From: Allobosea psychrotolerans | GTDB lineage: Bacteria; Pseudomonadota; Alphaproteobacteria; Rhizobiales; Beijerinckiaceae | Length of the DNA: 48,483 nucleotides | Direction of reading: 5' to 3' | NCBI RefSeq assembly: GCF_002917105.1 | Contig: NZ_PQFZ01000030.1 | Coordinates: 1 to 48,483 of the forward strand | Shown here: positions 17,191 to 24,913 of the stretch, one piece after another | Numbering within the stretch: the stretch's first letter is position 1 | Layout: the number at the start of each line of letters is the position of its first letter | Position numbers and translations under genes: made by a program | Notes under the pieces: generated by a model | The model's database searches: none | What the model was told of the DNA's origin: nothing | The model's input: the letters and a program-made list of their open reading frames with translations, nothing else

Positions 17191-17234
17191 GATCACGTCG
17201 CATTCGGACGGAACCGTCCGAATGCGACGTGATC
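17191..17234. repeat. Perfect 21-bp-arm palindrome
   Basis: Arms 17191-17211 and 17214-17234 are exact reverse complements with a 2-base AA centre. It lies 15 bases after the family A copy. I believe similar elements occur in other Rhizobiales, but this could not be searched. Together with the TetR operator and the family A copy it accounts for most of the gap before the amidotransferase gene. Confidence 0.85.
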
Positions 17235-17399
17235 TAGTGGCGACGGGCCGGCGTCATGCCCTGATCGCCACCGTGCCATGCCGGCCATGGCTTACAATTT
17301 GCTTGCCTCGTCCCGATTGGAACCACATTCTCCGGATATGGCATGGTGGTGTGCACATCTTCCTCCCCTGACCGCGCGCCGGCGACCGAAAACCTCGCG

Positions 17400-18203
17400 A
17401 TGAACGATCAGTCCCTTCGTTTCCGTGCCGCCCGCCCCACACGCTCGCCGCTCGCAGCCCGACGCACCCTGCCGGCGCCCAAACCGGTTCTCATCGTGCT
17501 GCATCAGGAGCATTCGACGCCTGGTCGCGTCGGCCGCCTGCTGCAGGCGCGCGGCCATGCGCTCGACATCCGCAAGCCGCGCTATGGCGACCCGCTGCCG
17601 CAAACGATGCGCGGCCATGCCGGCGCGGTGATCTTTGGCGGGCCGATGGGGGCCAATGATTCCGACGATTTCATCAAGACCGAGATCGACTGGATTGGCA
17701 CCTGCCTGAAGGAGGATGCGCCCTTCCTCGGCATCTGCCTGGGCGCCCAGATGATGGCGCGCCATCTCGGGGCCAGGGTCTATACCCATGGCGAAGGCCG
17801 TGCCGAAGTGGGCTATTACCGGCTCGACCAGACCGAGGCCGGGCATTGCCATGCGAACGAGGCCGGCTTCGCCTGGCCCGGAACCGTCTATCAATGGCAC
17901 CGTGACGGCTTCGATTGTCCCAGCGGGGCCGAATGCCTCGCCACCGGCGGCGATTTCCCGGTGCAGGCGATCCGGGCCGGGAGCAAGGTCTATGGCATCC
18001 AGTTCCACCCCGAGGTTACGCCTGCGATGATGTGCCGCTGGTCGATCCGCGGCCATGAGCGCACGCTGATGCCCGGCGCGCAATTGCGCCATCTGCATCT
18101 CGAAGGCTGGTATCAATACGACCCCGCCATCCGGGCCTGGCTCGACGGCTTCCTCGACCATTGGCTGAAACAGCCTGCAGAGACGGCGCCAATCCAGTCA
18201 TGA
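17400..18203 (+). CDS. Class I glutamine amidotransferase (GATase1-type) protein
   Basis: A stand-alone GATase1 domain of 267 residues. The nucleophile elbow GICLGAQ puts Cys113 in place, and IQFHPEV supplies His203 and Glu205, so the catalytic triad is complete. The domain spans about 30-215 (LIVLHQEHS to FHPEVTP); GGPMGANDSDD near 80-90 forms the oxyanion-side loop. This resembles the GMP-synthase-like amidotransferases found as single-domain proteins; the acceptor or substrate is unknown. The start is uncertain: ATG 17400 is used, and in-frame ATG 17343 would add 19 residues; neither has a good Shine-Dalgarno. Its stop begins an unusual chain of overlapping minicistrons leading into the following flavoprotein gene, so the two are very likely one operon. 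Confidence 0.85.
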   Translation: MNDQSLRFRAARPTRSPLAARRTLPAPKPVLIVLHQEHSTPGRVGRLLQARGHALDIRKPRYGDPLPQTMRGHAGAVIFGGPMGANDSDDFIKTEIDWIGTCLKEDAPFLGICLGAQMMARHLGARVYTHGEGRAEVGYYRLDQTEAGHCHANEAGFAWPGTVYQWHRDGFDCPSGAECLATGGDFPVQAIRAGSKVYGIQFHPEVTPAMMCRWSIRGHERTLMPGAQLRHLHLEGWYQYDPAIRAWLDGFLDHWLKQPAETAPIQS

Positions 18204-18249
18204 ATCGCCCGATCCTGTCGTGAAGCGCCAAGTCCTGTCATGAATCGCA
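18190..18249 (+). repeat. Three 20-bp tandem repeats encoding two chained 7-codon minicistrons
   Basis: Units lie at 18190-18209, 18210-18229 and 18230-18249. The amidotransferase TGA (18201-18203) overlaps an ATG at 18200, which encodes MNRPILS and stops at 18221-18223. That TGA overlaps a GTG at 18220, which encodes MKRQVLS and stops at 18241-18243. This last TGA overlaps the ATG (18240) of the DadA-like gene. Each junction is ATGA or GTGA, repeated with a 20-base period. Confidence 0.85.
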
Positions 18250-19481
18250 ATGTCATCGTCCTCGGCGCCGGCATGGTCGGCGTCTCCTGCGCGCTCAGCC
18301 TCCAGAAGCGCGGCTTCACCGTGACGCTGCTCGACCGGCGTGCGCCCGGCCAGGAGACCTCCTACGGCAATGCCGGCGTGCTGGCGCGCTCCTCGATCGT
18401 GCCGCTGAACAATCCCGGCCTCTGGCCGAAGCTGACGAGCTACCTCGGCAACAGCCATCCGGCGCTCAATCTCGACTGGCGCCGCGCGCTGACGCGGCCC
18501 GGCTGGCTGCTGCGCTTCCTCTGGGAGTCCAGGCCCTCGCAGGCCGCCGCCCGCATCGCCGCCCTGGATTCGCTGACGGCGAGCACGGTCGCGCGCCATC
18601 GCGAATTGATGGCGGCGGCCGGCGTCTCGCACCGCCTGCGCGAGACCGGCACGCTGAAACTCTGGCGCGGCGAGGACGGCCACGCCGCCGCCCAGGCCGA
18701 GCATGATTTCCTGAAGCGGCATGGCATCGCCTCGGAGGTGCTCGACCGCCAGGGCATCTCGGCGCTGGAGCCCGCACTGAAGCCGATCTTCCCGGCCGGT
18801 TTGCTGACGCCCTCCAACGCCTCGGTCGATTCGCCCGGCGCCGTGACCGCCGCCTATGCCGCGCTCTTCGCTGAGCGCGGCGGCAGGATCGAGCAGGCCG
18901 AAATCCGCACGCTCGAGCGCAAGGGCGATGGCTGGCAGGCGCAGACCGACAAGGGGCTCTACGAGGCTGATCTCGCCATCCTTGCACTCGGACCCTGGAG
19001 CGGCGACCTGCTCGCGCCGCTTGGATTGAACTCCAGGCTCGATGTCGAGCGCGGCTATCACCGCCATCTGCGGCCAGAGGCCGGCGCGGCGCTCTCGCGG
19101 CCGGTCTTTGATGTCGACGGAGCCTATTTCATGGCGCCGATGGAGCAGGGCTACCGCATCACCAGCGGCGTCGATCTCAGCCTGCGCGACGCGCCCGACA
19201 ACCACCGCCAGATCGACCAGGCCACAGCGAGCGCCCGCGAGGCTTTTCCGCTTGAAGCCGTCGTCGGCGAGACCTGGCGCGGCTGCCGGCCGACCCTGCC
19301 GGATTCACTGCCGATGATCGGCGAAGCGCCGCGCCATCCCGGCCTCTGGCTCGCCTTCGGCAACCAGCATATCGGCTTCTCCACCGGCCCGATCACGGGC
19401 GAGATCATCGCCAGCATGATCTGCGGCGAGACGCCGCCGGCCGATCCGAAACCGTTCGCGCCGGGGCGGTATATTCGCTGA
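18240..19481 (+). CDS. DadA-like FAD-dependent D-amino acid dehydrogenase/oxidoreductase
   Basis: A 413-residue flavoprotein of the DAO family. The N-terminal Rossmann motif VLGAGMVGVSCALSLQKRG (about 6-24) and LLDRRAPGQETSYGNAG bind FAD. The C-terminal WRGCRPTLPDSLPMIG and FGNQHIGFSTGP segments are the second FAD-contact motifs of DadA-like enzymes. It probably oxidises a D-amino acid or related amine at the membrane and passes electrons to the quinone pool; the exact substrate is unclear. ATG 18240 overlaps the TGA of the second upstream minicistron, and translation is probably coupled to the amidotransferase through the tandem repeats. No alr/dadX racemase is adjacent, so I give no gene symbol. 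Confidence 0.85.
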   Translation: MNRNVIVLGAGMVGVSCALSLQKRGFTVTLLDRRAPGQETSYGNAGVLARSSIVPLNNPGLWPKLTSYLGNSHPALNLDWRRALTRPGWLLRFLWESRPSQAAARIAALDSLTASTVARHRELMAAAGVSHRLRETGTLKLWRGEDGHAAAQAEHDFLKRHGIASEVLDRQGISALEPALKPIFPAGLLTPSNASVDSPGAVTAAYAALFAERGGRIEQAEIRTLERKGDGWQAQTDKGLYEADLAILALGPWSGDLLAPLGLNSRLDVERGYHRHLRPEAGAALSRPVFDVDGAYFMAPMEQGYRITSGVDLSLRDAPDNHRQIDQATASAREAFPLEAVVGETWRGCRPTLPDSLPMIGEAPRHPGLWLAFGNQHIGFSTGPITGEIIASMICGETPPADPKPFAPGRYIR

Positions 19482-19487
19482 TCCTGC

Positions 19488-19624
19488 GTGTCATCCCGCA
19501 CGCGCTGCGGCACGCAGTGCTGCGGCGCAGATGCGGGATCGTGCGACGAGAAGGCGCTTCATTCTGATGACGGTCCCGTGTCTGCGCAGCGGCATTGCAT
19601 GCCGCAGCGCGCACGGGATGACAC
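19488..19624. repeat. Dispersed inverted repeat, family C-like
   Basis: Outer arms gtgtcatcccg (19488-19498) and cgggatgacac (19614-19624) are exact complements. Inner sequence holds further short GC-rich complementary pieces. It begins seven bases after the flavoprotein stop and lies between convergent genes. Confidence 0.75.
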
Positions 19625-19631
19625 ACGTCAT

Positions 19632-19664
19632 CAGGCCTGGCGCGCTCTACCATCATCTTCTTCA
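19632..19664. repeat. Degenerate copy of the sdhB 3' end
   Basis: This segment repeats 19731-19761 (the last codons of sdhB) with one substitution and a short indel. Read on the minus strand it still gives LKKMMVER, resembling the VKKMMVAR of SdhB. It is untranslated downstream sequence now. Confidence 0.6.
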
Positions 19665-19729
19665 GTACGTGAGCACCGGAAGCGCAGGCCGTCGCGTCAG
19701 GCGGCCGCGCCAGTAGCATTCGCGCCGGC

Positions 19730-20527
19730 TCAGACCTGGCGCGCCACCATCATCTTCTTCACTTCCGCAATCGCCTTGGCCGGATTCAGACCCTTCGGGC
19801 AGGCATTGGCGCAGTTCATGATGGTGTGGCAGCGATAGAGCCGGAAGGGGTCTTCCAGATTGTCGAGGCGCTCGCCGGTCGATTCGTCGCGCGAGTCGAT
19901 CAGCCAGCGATAGGCCTGCAGCAGGGCGGCGGGGCCGAGATAGCGGTCGCCATTCCACCAATAGCTCGGGCAGGAGGTCGAGCAGCAGGCGCAGAGGATG
20001 CACTCATAGAGCCCGTCGAGCTTCTCGCGGTCGTCCTTGGCCTGCTTCCATTCCTTCTCCGGCGCCGGCGTCGTGGTCTTGAGCCAGGGCTCGATCGAGG
20101 CGTGCTGGGCGTAGAAGCGGGTCAGGTCAGGGACGAGGTCCTTGATCACGGGCATATGCGGCAGCGGGTAGATCGCGACCTTGCCCGCGCTCTTGCCATG
20201 GCCTGAGCATTCGTCGATGCCGGTGGTGCAGGCGAGGCCGTTCTTGCCGTCCATGTTCATGGCGCAGGAACCGCAGATGCCCTCGCGGCAGGAGCGGCGG
20301 AAGGTCAGCGTCGGGTCGATCTTGGACTTGATCCAGATCAGCGCGTCCAGAACCATCGGCCCGCAATCCTCGCGGTCGACGAAATAGGTGTCGGTGCGCG
20401 GGTTCTCGCCGGTGTCGGGGTTCCAGCGATAGACCTTGAACTCGGTCAGCTTCGCGGCCCCGGCCGGCTTCGGCCAGGCCTTGCCCTCGGTCAGGCGGGA
20501 ATTTTGCGGGAGATTGAATTCGGCCAT
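19730..20527 (-). CDS. sdhB: Succinate dehydrogenase iron-sulfur subunit
   Basis: Electron-transfer subunit of complex II (265 residues), carrying electrons from SdhA flavin to the membrane quinone site. The [2Fe-2S] domain has CREGICGSC and the later Cys in NGLAC (about 79-104). The [4Fe-4S]/[3Fe-4S] domain has CILCACCSTSCP (about 178-189) and CHTIMNCANACPKGL (about 237-251). Length and motifs are complete. ATG at 20527 follows the sdhA stop by 15 bases, and it is the last gene of sdhCDAB. A degenerate copy of its 3' end sits about 65 bases downstream. Confidence 0.97.
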   Translation of the reverse strand: MAEFNLPQNSRLTEGKAWPKPAGAAKLTEFKVYRWNPDTGENPRTDTYFVDREDCGPMVLDALIWIKSKIDPTLTFRRSCREGICGSCAMNMDGKNGLACTTGIDECSGHGKSAGKVAIYPLPHMPVIKDLVPDLTRFYAQHASIEPWLKTTTPAPEKEWKQAKDDREKLDGLYECILCACCSTSCPSYWWNGDRYLGPAALLQAYRWLIDSRDESTGERLDNLEDPFRLYRCHTIMNCANACPKGLNPAKAIAEVKKMMVARQV

Positions 20528-20542
20528 TTTACCAAACAGTCC

Positions 20543-22375
20543 TCAATACACCCGCGCCTTGGGCTTGATGTACTCGATGTCGTTCGAGAGTGTGTAGGTG
20601 TGCACCGGGCGCTCATCGAGCGTGACGCTGCGCTTCTCGTCGTCGATCCAGGACAGGGTGTGCTTCATCCAGTCCTTGTCGTCGCGGTTCGGATAATCCT
20701 CGCGGGCATGCGCGCCGCGGCTTTCCGGACGGTTCAGCGCCGAATCCATGGTGACGACAGCCTGGGTGATCAGGTTGTCGAACTCCAGCGTCTCGACGAG
20801 ATCGGAATTCCAGATCAGCGAGCGGTCGGTGGTGGCGATATCGGTGATGCCGCCCCAGACCTCGTGGATCAGCTTGTGGCCCTCTTCCAGCGTCTCGCCG
20901 GTGCGGTAGACCGCGCAGTTGTCCTGCATGGTCTTCTGCATGCGCCCGCGCAATTCGGCGGTCGAGGTGCCGCCCGAGGCGTTGCGGTACTTGTCCAGGC
21001 GGATCAGCGCGAGATCGGCCGAGTTCTTCGGCAGTTCCGGCTGCTTCTCGCCGGCCGTCACCGTCTCGGCGCAACGCAAGCCCGCGGCGCGGCCGAAGAC
21101 GACGAGGTCGATCAGCGAGTTGGAGCCGAGGCGGTTGGCGCCGTGCACGGAGACGCAGGCCGCCTCGCCGATCGCCATCAGGCCCGGCACCACCGTGTCG
21201 GGGTTGCCGTCGACCTTGGTCAGAACCTCGCCGTGGAAGTTCGTCGGGATGCCGCCCATGTTGTAATGCACCGTCGGCAGGACCGGGATCGGCTCGCGCG
21301 TCACATCGACGCCAGCGAAGATCTTGGCGCTCTCGGAGATGCCCGGCAGGCGCTCATGCAGGATCTTCGGGTCGAGATGGTCGAGATGCAGGTAGATGTG
21401 GTCCTTGTTCTTGCCGACGCCGCGCCCGCCACGGATCTCCATGGTCATCGAGCGTGAGACGACGTCGCGCGAGGCAAGATCCTTGGCCGAGGGGGCATAG
21501 CGCTCCATGAAGCGCTCGCCCTCGGAATTGGTCAGGTAGCCGCCCTCGCCGCGCGCGCCCTCGGTGATCAGGCAGCCCGCGCCATAGATGCCGGTCGGGT
21601 GGAACTGCACGAACTCCATGTCCTGCAGCGGCAGGCCGGCGCGCAGCACCATGCCGCCGCCGTCGCCGGTGCAGGTATGGGCCGAGGTCGCCGAGAAATA
21701 GGCGCGGCCATAGCCGCCCGTCGCCAGGATCGTCTGCTGCGAGCGGAAGCGATGGATCGTACCGTCATCGAGCTTCAGCGCGATCACGCCACGGCAATGG
21801 CCGTCCTCGTCCATGATCAGGTCGATGGCGAAGTATTCGATGAAGAACTCGGTGTTGTAGCGCAGCGCCTGGCCATAGAGCGTGTGCAGCATGGCATGGC
21901 CGGTGCGGTCGGCGGCGGCGCAGGTGCGCTGGGCCGGCGGACCCTCGCCGAATTCGGTGGTCATGCCGCCGAAAGGCCGCTGATAGATCTTGCCGCTCTC
22001 GGTGCGCGAGAACGGCACGCCCCAATGCTCGAGCTCATAGACCGCGGCCGGCGCGTTGCGCACGAGATATTCGATGGCGTCCTGGTCGCCGAGCCAGTCC
22101 GACCCCTTGACGGTGTCGTACATGTGCCACTGCCAGGTGTCCTTGCCCATATTGCCGAGCGAGGCGGCGACGCCGCCCTGGGCCGCGACGGTGTGCGAGC
22201 GCGTCGGGAACACCTTTGAGATGCAGGCCGTGCGCAGGCCGGCCTGCGAGCAGCCGACGGTGGCGCGAAGGCCGGCGCCGCCGGCGCCGACCACGACGAC
22301 GTCGAAGGTGTGGTCGGTGATCGGATAGGCCTGACCGGCATAGGTCGCGGTCGAACGGGCTTTGGTGATCGCCAT
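20543..22375 (-). CDS. sdhA: Succinate dehydrogenase flavoprotein subunit
   Basis: Catalytic subunit of complex II (610 residues), oxidising succinate to fumarate in the TCA cycle. Features: FAD Rossmann motif VVVGAGGAGLRATVG (about 26-40); the covalent-flavin histidine in TRSHTVAAQGG; the capping-domain HPTGIYGAGCLITEGARGEGG; and the catalytic arginine/histidine region near RLGSNSLIDLVVFGR. ATG at 22375 is preferred because GGAGG sits 8 bases upstream; the frame runs 5 codons further to a TTG that lies inside that Shine-Dalgarno. The gap from sdhD is four bases. Covalent flavinylation is expected to need an SdhE-type factor (none here), with the SDHAF4-like protein at 39039 a likely helper. 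Confidence 0.97.
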   Translation of the reverse strand: MAITKARSTATYAGQAYPITDHTFDVVVVGAGGAGLRATVGCSQAGLRTACISKVFPTRSHTVAAQGGVAASLGNMGKDTWQWHMYDTVKGSDWLGDQDAIEYLVRNAPAAVYELEHWGVPFSRTESGKIYQRPFGGMTTEFGEGPPAQRTCAAADRTGHAMLHTLYGQALRYNTEFFIEYFAIDLIMDEDGHCRGVIALKLDDGTIHRFRSQQTILATGGYGRAYFSATSAHTCTGDGGGMVLRAGLPLQDMEFVQFHPTGIYGAGCLITEGARGEGGYLTNSEGERFMERYAPSAKDLASRDVVSRSMTMEIRGGRGVGKNKDHIYLHLDHLDPKILHERLPGISESAKIFAGVDVTREPIPVLPTVHYNMGGIPTNFHGEVLTKVDGNPDTVVPGLMAIGEAACVSVHGANRLGSNSLIDLVVFGRAAGLRCAETVTAGEKQPELPKNSADLALIRLDKYRNASGGTSTAELRGRMQKTMQDNCAVYRTGETLEEGHKLIHEVWGGITDIATTDRSLIWNSDLVETLEFDNLITQAVVTMDSALNRPESRGAHAREDYPNRDDKDWMKHTLSWIDDEKRSVTLDERPVHTYTLSNDIEYIKPKARVY

Positions 22376-22379
22376 CGGA

Positions 22380-22772
22380 TCAGCCTCCAAACGAGAGCTT
22401 CAGCACCGCGAAGACGCAGGCAGCGCCGATCGCGATCGCGAAGAAGGTGTTGGCCATCACGGCGGCGATCTTGAGGCCCTCGCCATGGATGTAATCCTCG
22501 ATGACGACCTGCATGCCGATCCGCATATGGACCGCGCCCGAAACGACGAAGAGCAGCATCAGGATCGCGACCAGCGGATGCGACAGCGTCGCCATCGCAG
22601 CCGGATAGGGCTTGCCGAAGAGCGAGATCACGACCCCGAGGAAGATCACCGTCAGCACGACATTGGCCACTGCCGTGACGCGCTGGAGCCAGAAATGGCC
22701 GGTGCCGGATTTGGCGGAACCCAGGCCGCGAACGCGGGCGAGCGGGGTGCGCATGGAGGAGTTGGACTGCAT
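22380..22772 (-). CDS. sdhD: Succinate dehydrogenase membrane anchor subunit
   Basis: Small hydrophobic anchor (130 residues) with three predicted helices. It carries the family motif HMRIGMQVVIEDYIHGEGLK near 90-109, where the His helps bind haem b and the following Asp-Tyr lies at the quinone site. ATG at 22772 has GAGGAG a few bases upstream. A TTG at 22787 in the same frame sits inside the sdhC stop region and is less likely. It lies between sdhC (11 bases) and sdhA in the sdhCDAB operon. Confidence 0.93.
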   Translation of the reverse strand: MQSNSSMRTPLARVRGLGSAKSGTGHFWLQRVTAVANVVLTVIFLGVVISLFGKPYPAAMATLSHPLVAILMLLFVVSGAVHMRIGMQVVIEDYIHGEGLKIAAVMANTFFAIAIGAACVFAVLKLSFGG

Positions 22773-22783
22773 GATGATGCTCC

Positions 22784-23179
22784 TCAACGCAGGGCGTAGG
22801 CGAGGATCCAGACGAGCAGCGTGAGCCCGCCGGAAACGACGACGCTGTATTTCGCCATATTCATCCGGGTTTCCGGCTCATAGCCATAGCCCATGTCCCA
22901 GACGAAATGCCTGAGGCCCCCGACCATGTGGTGCAGCAGCGCGAAGGAATAGCCGAACAGCACCAGCCGTCCGAGGATCGAGCCGGCGATCGCCTGGGCA
23001 GTCTCGAAGGCGGCAGGCCCCGAAGCGGCGGCCACGAGCCAGGCCGCGATCAGCACGGTGCCGGCATAGAGCGCGCAGCCGGTGACGCGATGCGCGATCG
23101 ACATCGCCATGGTCCAGGACCAGCGGTAAATCTGCAGATGCGGCGAAAGCGGACGCGCCGCCTGTTTGACCTCGGCCAA
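22784..23179 (-). CDS. sdhC: Succinate dehydrogenase cytochrome b556 subunit
   Basis: Membrane anchor of complex II (131 residues) with the SdhC signature RPLSPHLQIYRWSWTMAMSI near the N-terminus and HHMVGGLRHFVWD in the second helix, where histidine ligates haem b. A TTG at 23179 is taken as start: it gives MAEVKQAARPLSPHLQ, like other alphaproteobacterial SdhC proteins, and has GGAGAG five bases upstream. The GTG at 23185 also in frame would leave almost no spacing to that Shine-Dalgarno. First gene of sdhCDAB; the 238-base upstream gap carries three copies of an 8-mer that may be regulatory. Confidence 0.92.
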   Translation of the reverse strand: MAEVKQAARPLSPHLQIYRWSWTMAMSIAHRVTGCALYAGTVLIAAWLVAAASGPAAFETAQAIAGSILGRLVLFGYSFALLHHMVGGLRHFVWDMGYGYEPETRMNMAKYSVVVSGGLTLLVWILAYALR

Positions 23180-23248
23180 AATCACTCTCCGACTCTGCCG
23201 CCCATCAGCGGGCGTTTATCCATTTGGGATCGTTCTAGAGTGATTGGC

Positions 23249-23321
23249 TCTGTAACGAAACCGGTCCCGCGCTGCAATGCGGCATGCGGGATACGAAGTT
23301 ACAGAAATCGAAATCTGTAAC
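23249..23321. promoter_or_regulatory. Three copies of tctgtaac/gttacaga upstream of sdhC
   Basis: tctgtaac at 23249-23256 and 23314-23321, and its complement gttacaga at 23298-23305. The latter two form a 24-bp hairpin (8-bp arms). All lie within 70-142 bases upstream of the sdhC start. They may be an operator, or the pair may be a weak terminator of the upstream mesaconyl-CoA hydratase gene. Confidence 0.45.
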
Positions 23322-23417
23322 TTTCTGCTCGACGCGACGCGCTACGATACTCCTAGCGCTCATTCCGTGGAGCCGTAAAGCCTGCGCACCGGGCGAGCCT
23401 CCACATCCAGCCAGGAC

Positions 23418-24479
23418 TCAGCGCGGCAGCAGCGCCCAATAGTCGAAGTCGAGGATGATGCCGTCATCATACTGGTCGCCATGCTTGAGCGGAAACTCGC
23501 CGCAGGGCCGGTTCTTCGTCGCGATCAAGCGCAGCCGCAGCGCGCCGACATCGCTGCGGCCGGGCAATTCGGCGGCCTCCAGCACCTGGCTCCAGGCAAA
23601 GACGGTGTCGCCCGCGAAGAGCGGCGAGACATGGCGGCCGCCATTGATCGCGGCGATGTGGAAGGCATTGCCCAGGCCGTTGAAGGACAGGGCCCGCGCC
23701 AGGCTGATGACATGGCCGCCATAGATCAGCCGCTTGCCGAAGCGGGTCTCGCGCGCGCCATAGGCGTCGAAATGCACCTTCGCGGTGTTCTGGTAGAGCC
23801 GGGTCGCGATCTGGTGCTCGGCCTCTTCCACGGTCATGCCGTCGACATGGTCGATCTGCTCGCCGGCCGCATAGGCGCCCCAGCGGAAGGGCGAGCCCGC
23901 CAGCGCATCGTCATAGGCCGAGAGTTCGATCGCAGGGCAGCCCTGGCCAAGCTCCTCAGGCAGCACGACCTTGGGCAGCTCCGGCACCTGCTCGGCATGG
24001 GCCGGCGTGCCCGGCCGGCGCTTGCGCACCAGCACCCAGCGCGCATAGCTCAGCACGATCTCGGCCCGCTGATTGCGCCCGATCGAGCGGACATAGACGA
24101 TGCCGGCGTCGCCTGCGGAGGTCTGCTTCAGCCCGATCACCTCCGAGGTGGTCGAGAGCGTGTCGCCGGGAAAGACCGGCCTCAGGAAGCGCCCATCGGC
24201 ATAGCCGAGATTGGCGATCGCGTTCAGCGAGATGTCGGGCACCGTCTTGCCGAAGACGATGTGGAAGACGAGCAGATCGTCGATCGGAGCGGCGGGGTAG
24301 CCCAGCGCCTTGGCGAAGGCATCGGAGGATTGCACCGCGAAACGCGGGCCGTAAAGCGCGGTGTAGAGCGAGACGTCGCCTGTTGTAACCGTGCGCGGCG
24401 TCGCATGCACGATGGTCTCGCCGGGGGTGAAATCCTCGAAGAAGCGGCCGGAATTGGTTTTCGCGACGGGCTCTGGCAT
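23418..24479 (-). CDS. mch: Mesaconyl-CoA hydratase (beta-methylmalyl-CoA dehydratase), MaoC type
   Basis: Hydrates mesaconyl-C1-CoA to beta-methylmalyl-CoA in the ethylmalonyl-CoA pathway for acetyl-CoA assimilation. The 353 residues closely match my memory of Rhodobacter sphaeroides Mch: FFEDFTPGETIVHATPRT at the N-terminus, LLVFHIVFGKTVPDISLNAI, FPGDTLSTTSEVIGLKQ, IDHVDGMTVEEAEH and YGGHVISLARALSFNGL. It is a double hot-dog protein with MaoC-like halves (about 10-160 and 195-345). It sits upstream of sdhC on the same strand, near the CitE-like malyl-CoA gene at 26790. The position next to sdh fits the pathway, whose products glyoxylate and propionyl-CoA/succinate feed the TCA cycle. Confidence 0.92.
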   Translation of the reverse strand: MPEPVAKTNSGRFFEDFTPGETIVHATPRTVTTGDVSLYTALYGPRFAVQSSDAFAKALGYPAAPIDDLLVFHIVFGKTVPDISLNAIANLGYADGRFLRPVFPGDTLSTTSEVIGLKQTSAGDAGIVYVRSIGRNQRAEIVLSYARWVLVRKRRPGTPAHAEQVPELPKVVLPEELGQGCPAIELSAYDDALAGSPFRWGAYAAGEQIDHVDGMTVEEAEHQIATRLYQNTAKVHFDAYGARETRFGKRLIYGGHVISLARALSFNGLGNAFHIAAINGGRHVSPLFAGDTVFAWSQVLEAAELPGRSDVGALRLRLIATKNRPCGEFPLKHGDQYDDGIILDFDYWALLPR

Positions 24480-24617
24480 GGGGGCTCACGCTTGAATGGG
24501 CTTGGCCGAGTGTGCGCCGCCGCATGGCGAGCCGTCCAGCCCCACCCCGTCCGAGTGGGAGAGGCTAGGGGGAAGAGTCGGCCGTTTAAGGCCATTCCGG
24601 ATCTGCGCGGCCTTCTT

Positions 24618-24847
24618 CCCTTCTCCCACCCATCTCGGGCTTGCCCGAGATGGGCAATCCAAAGTGTCAAAGTCGGCAACAGCCGACTTTGATGCGGGAG
24701 AAGGTGGCGCGCAGCGCCGGATGAGGGGGCGCCGTGCCCTTTCCGGCTGGCGTCGCAAGGCAGAACGGCAATCGTCGAGCGCCCCCTCATCCGTCTCGGC
24801 TTCGCCGAGCCACCTTCTCCCGCGAGGGGAGAAGGGTTTTCCGCGCC
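24618..24847. repeat. MITE-like composite inverted repeat, family B, copy 2
   Basis: Starts with arm cccttctccca at 24618. Two internal hairpins follow (catctcgggc ttgcccgagatg; aaagtcggc aacagccgacttt), then the arm gcgggagaagg, then the 130-bp segment 24718-24847 shared with copy 1 (128/130), ending ggggagaaggg plus tail. Its first part has the same design as copy 3 at 27828-27914. Confidence 0.85.
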
Positions 24848-24913
24848 CTTCGCCGCTGCCGCAACGCTCGCAAAGGCAAAGGTTTCCATGCCATTGGTTC
24901 AAAGGCCGAGGCC

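Noticed and set aside
18190..18249. CRISPR-like short tandem repeat
   Set aside because: Units are contiguous without spacers and follow a translational logic; no cas genes are present.
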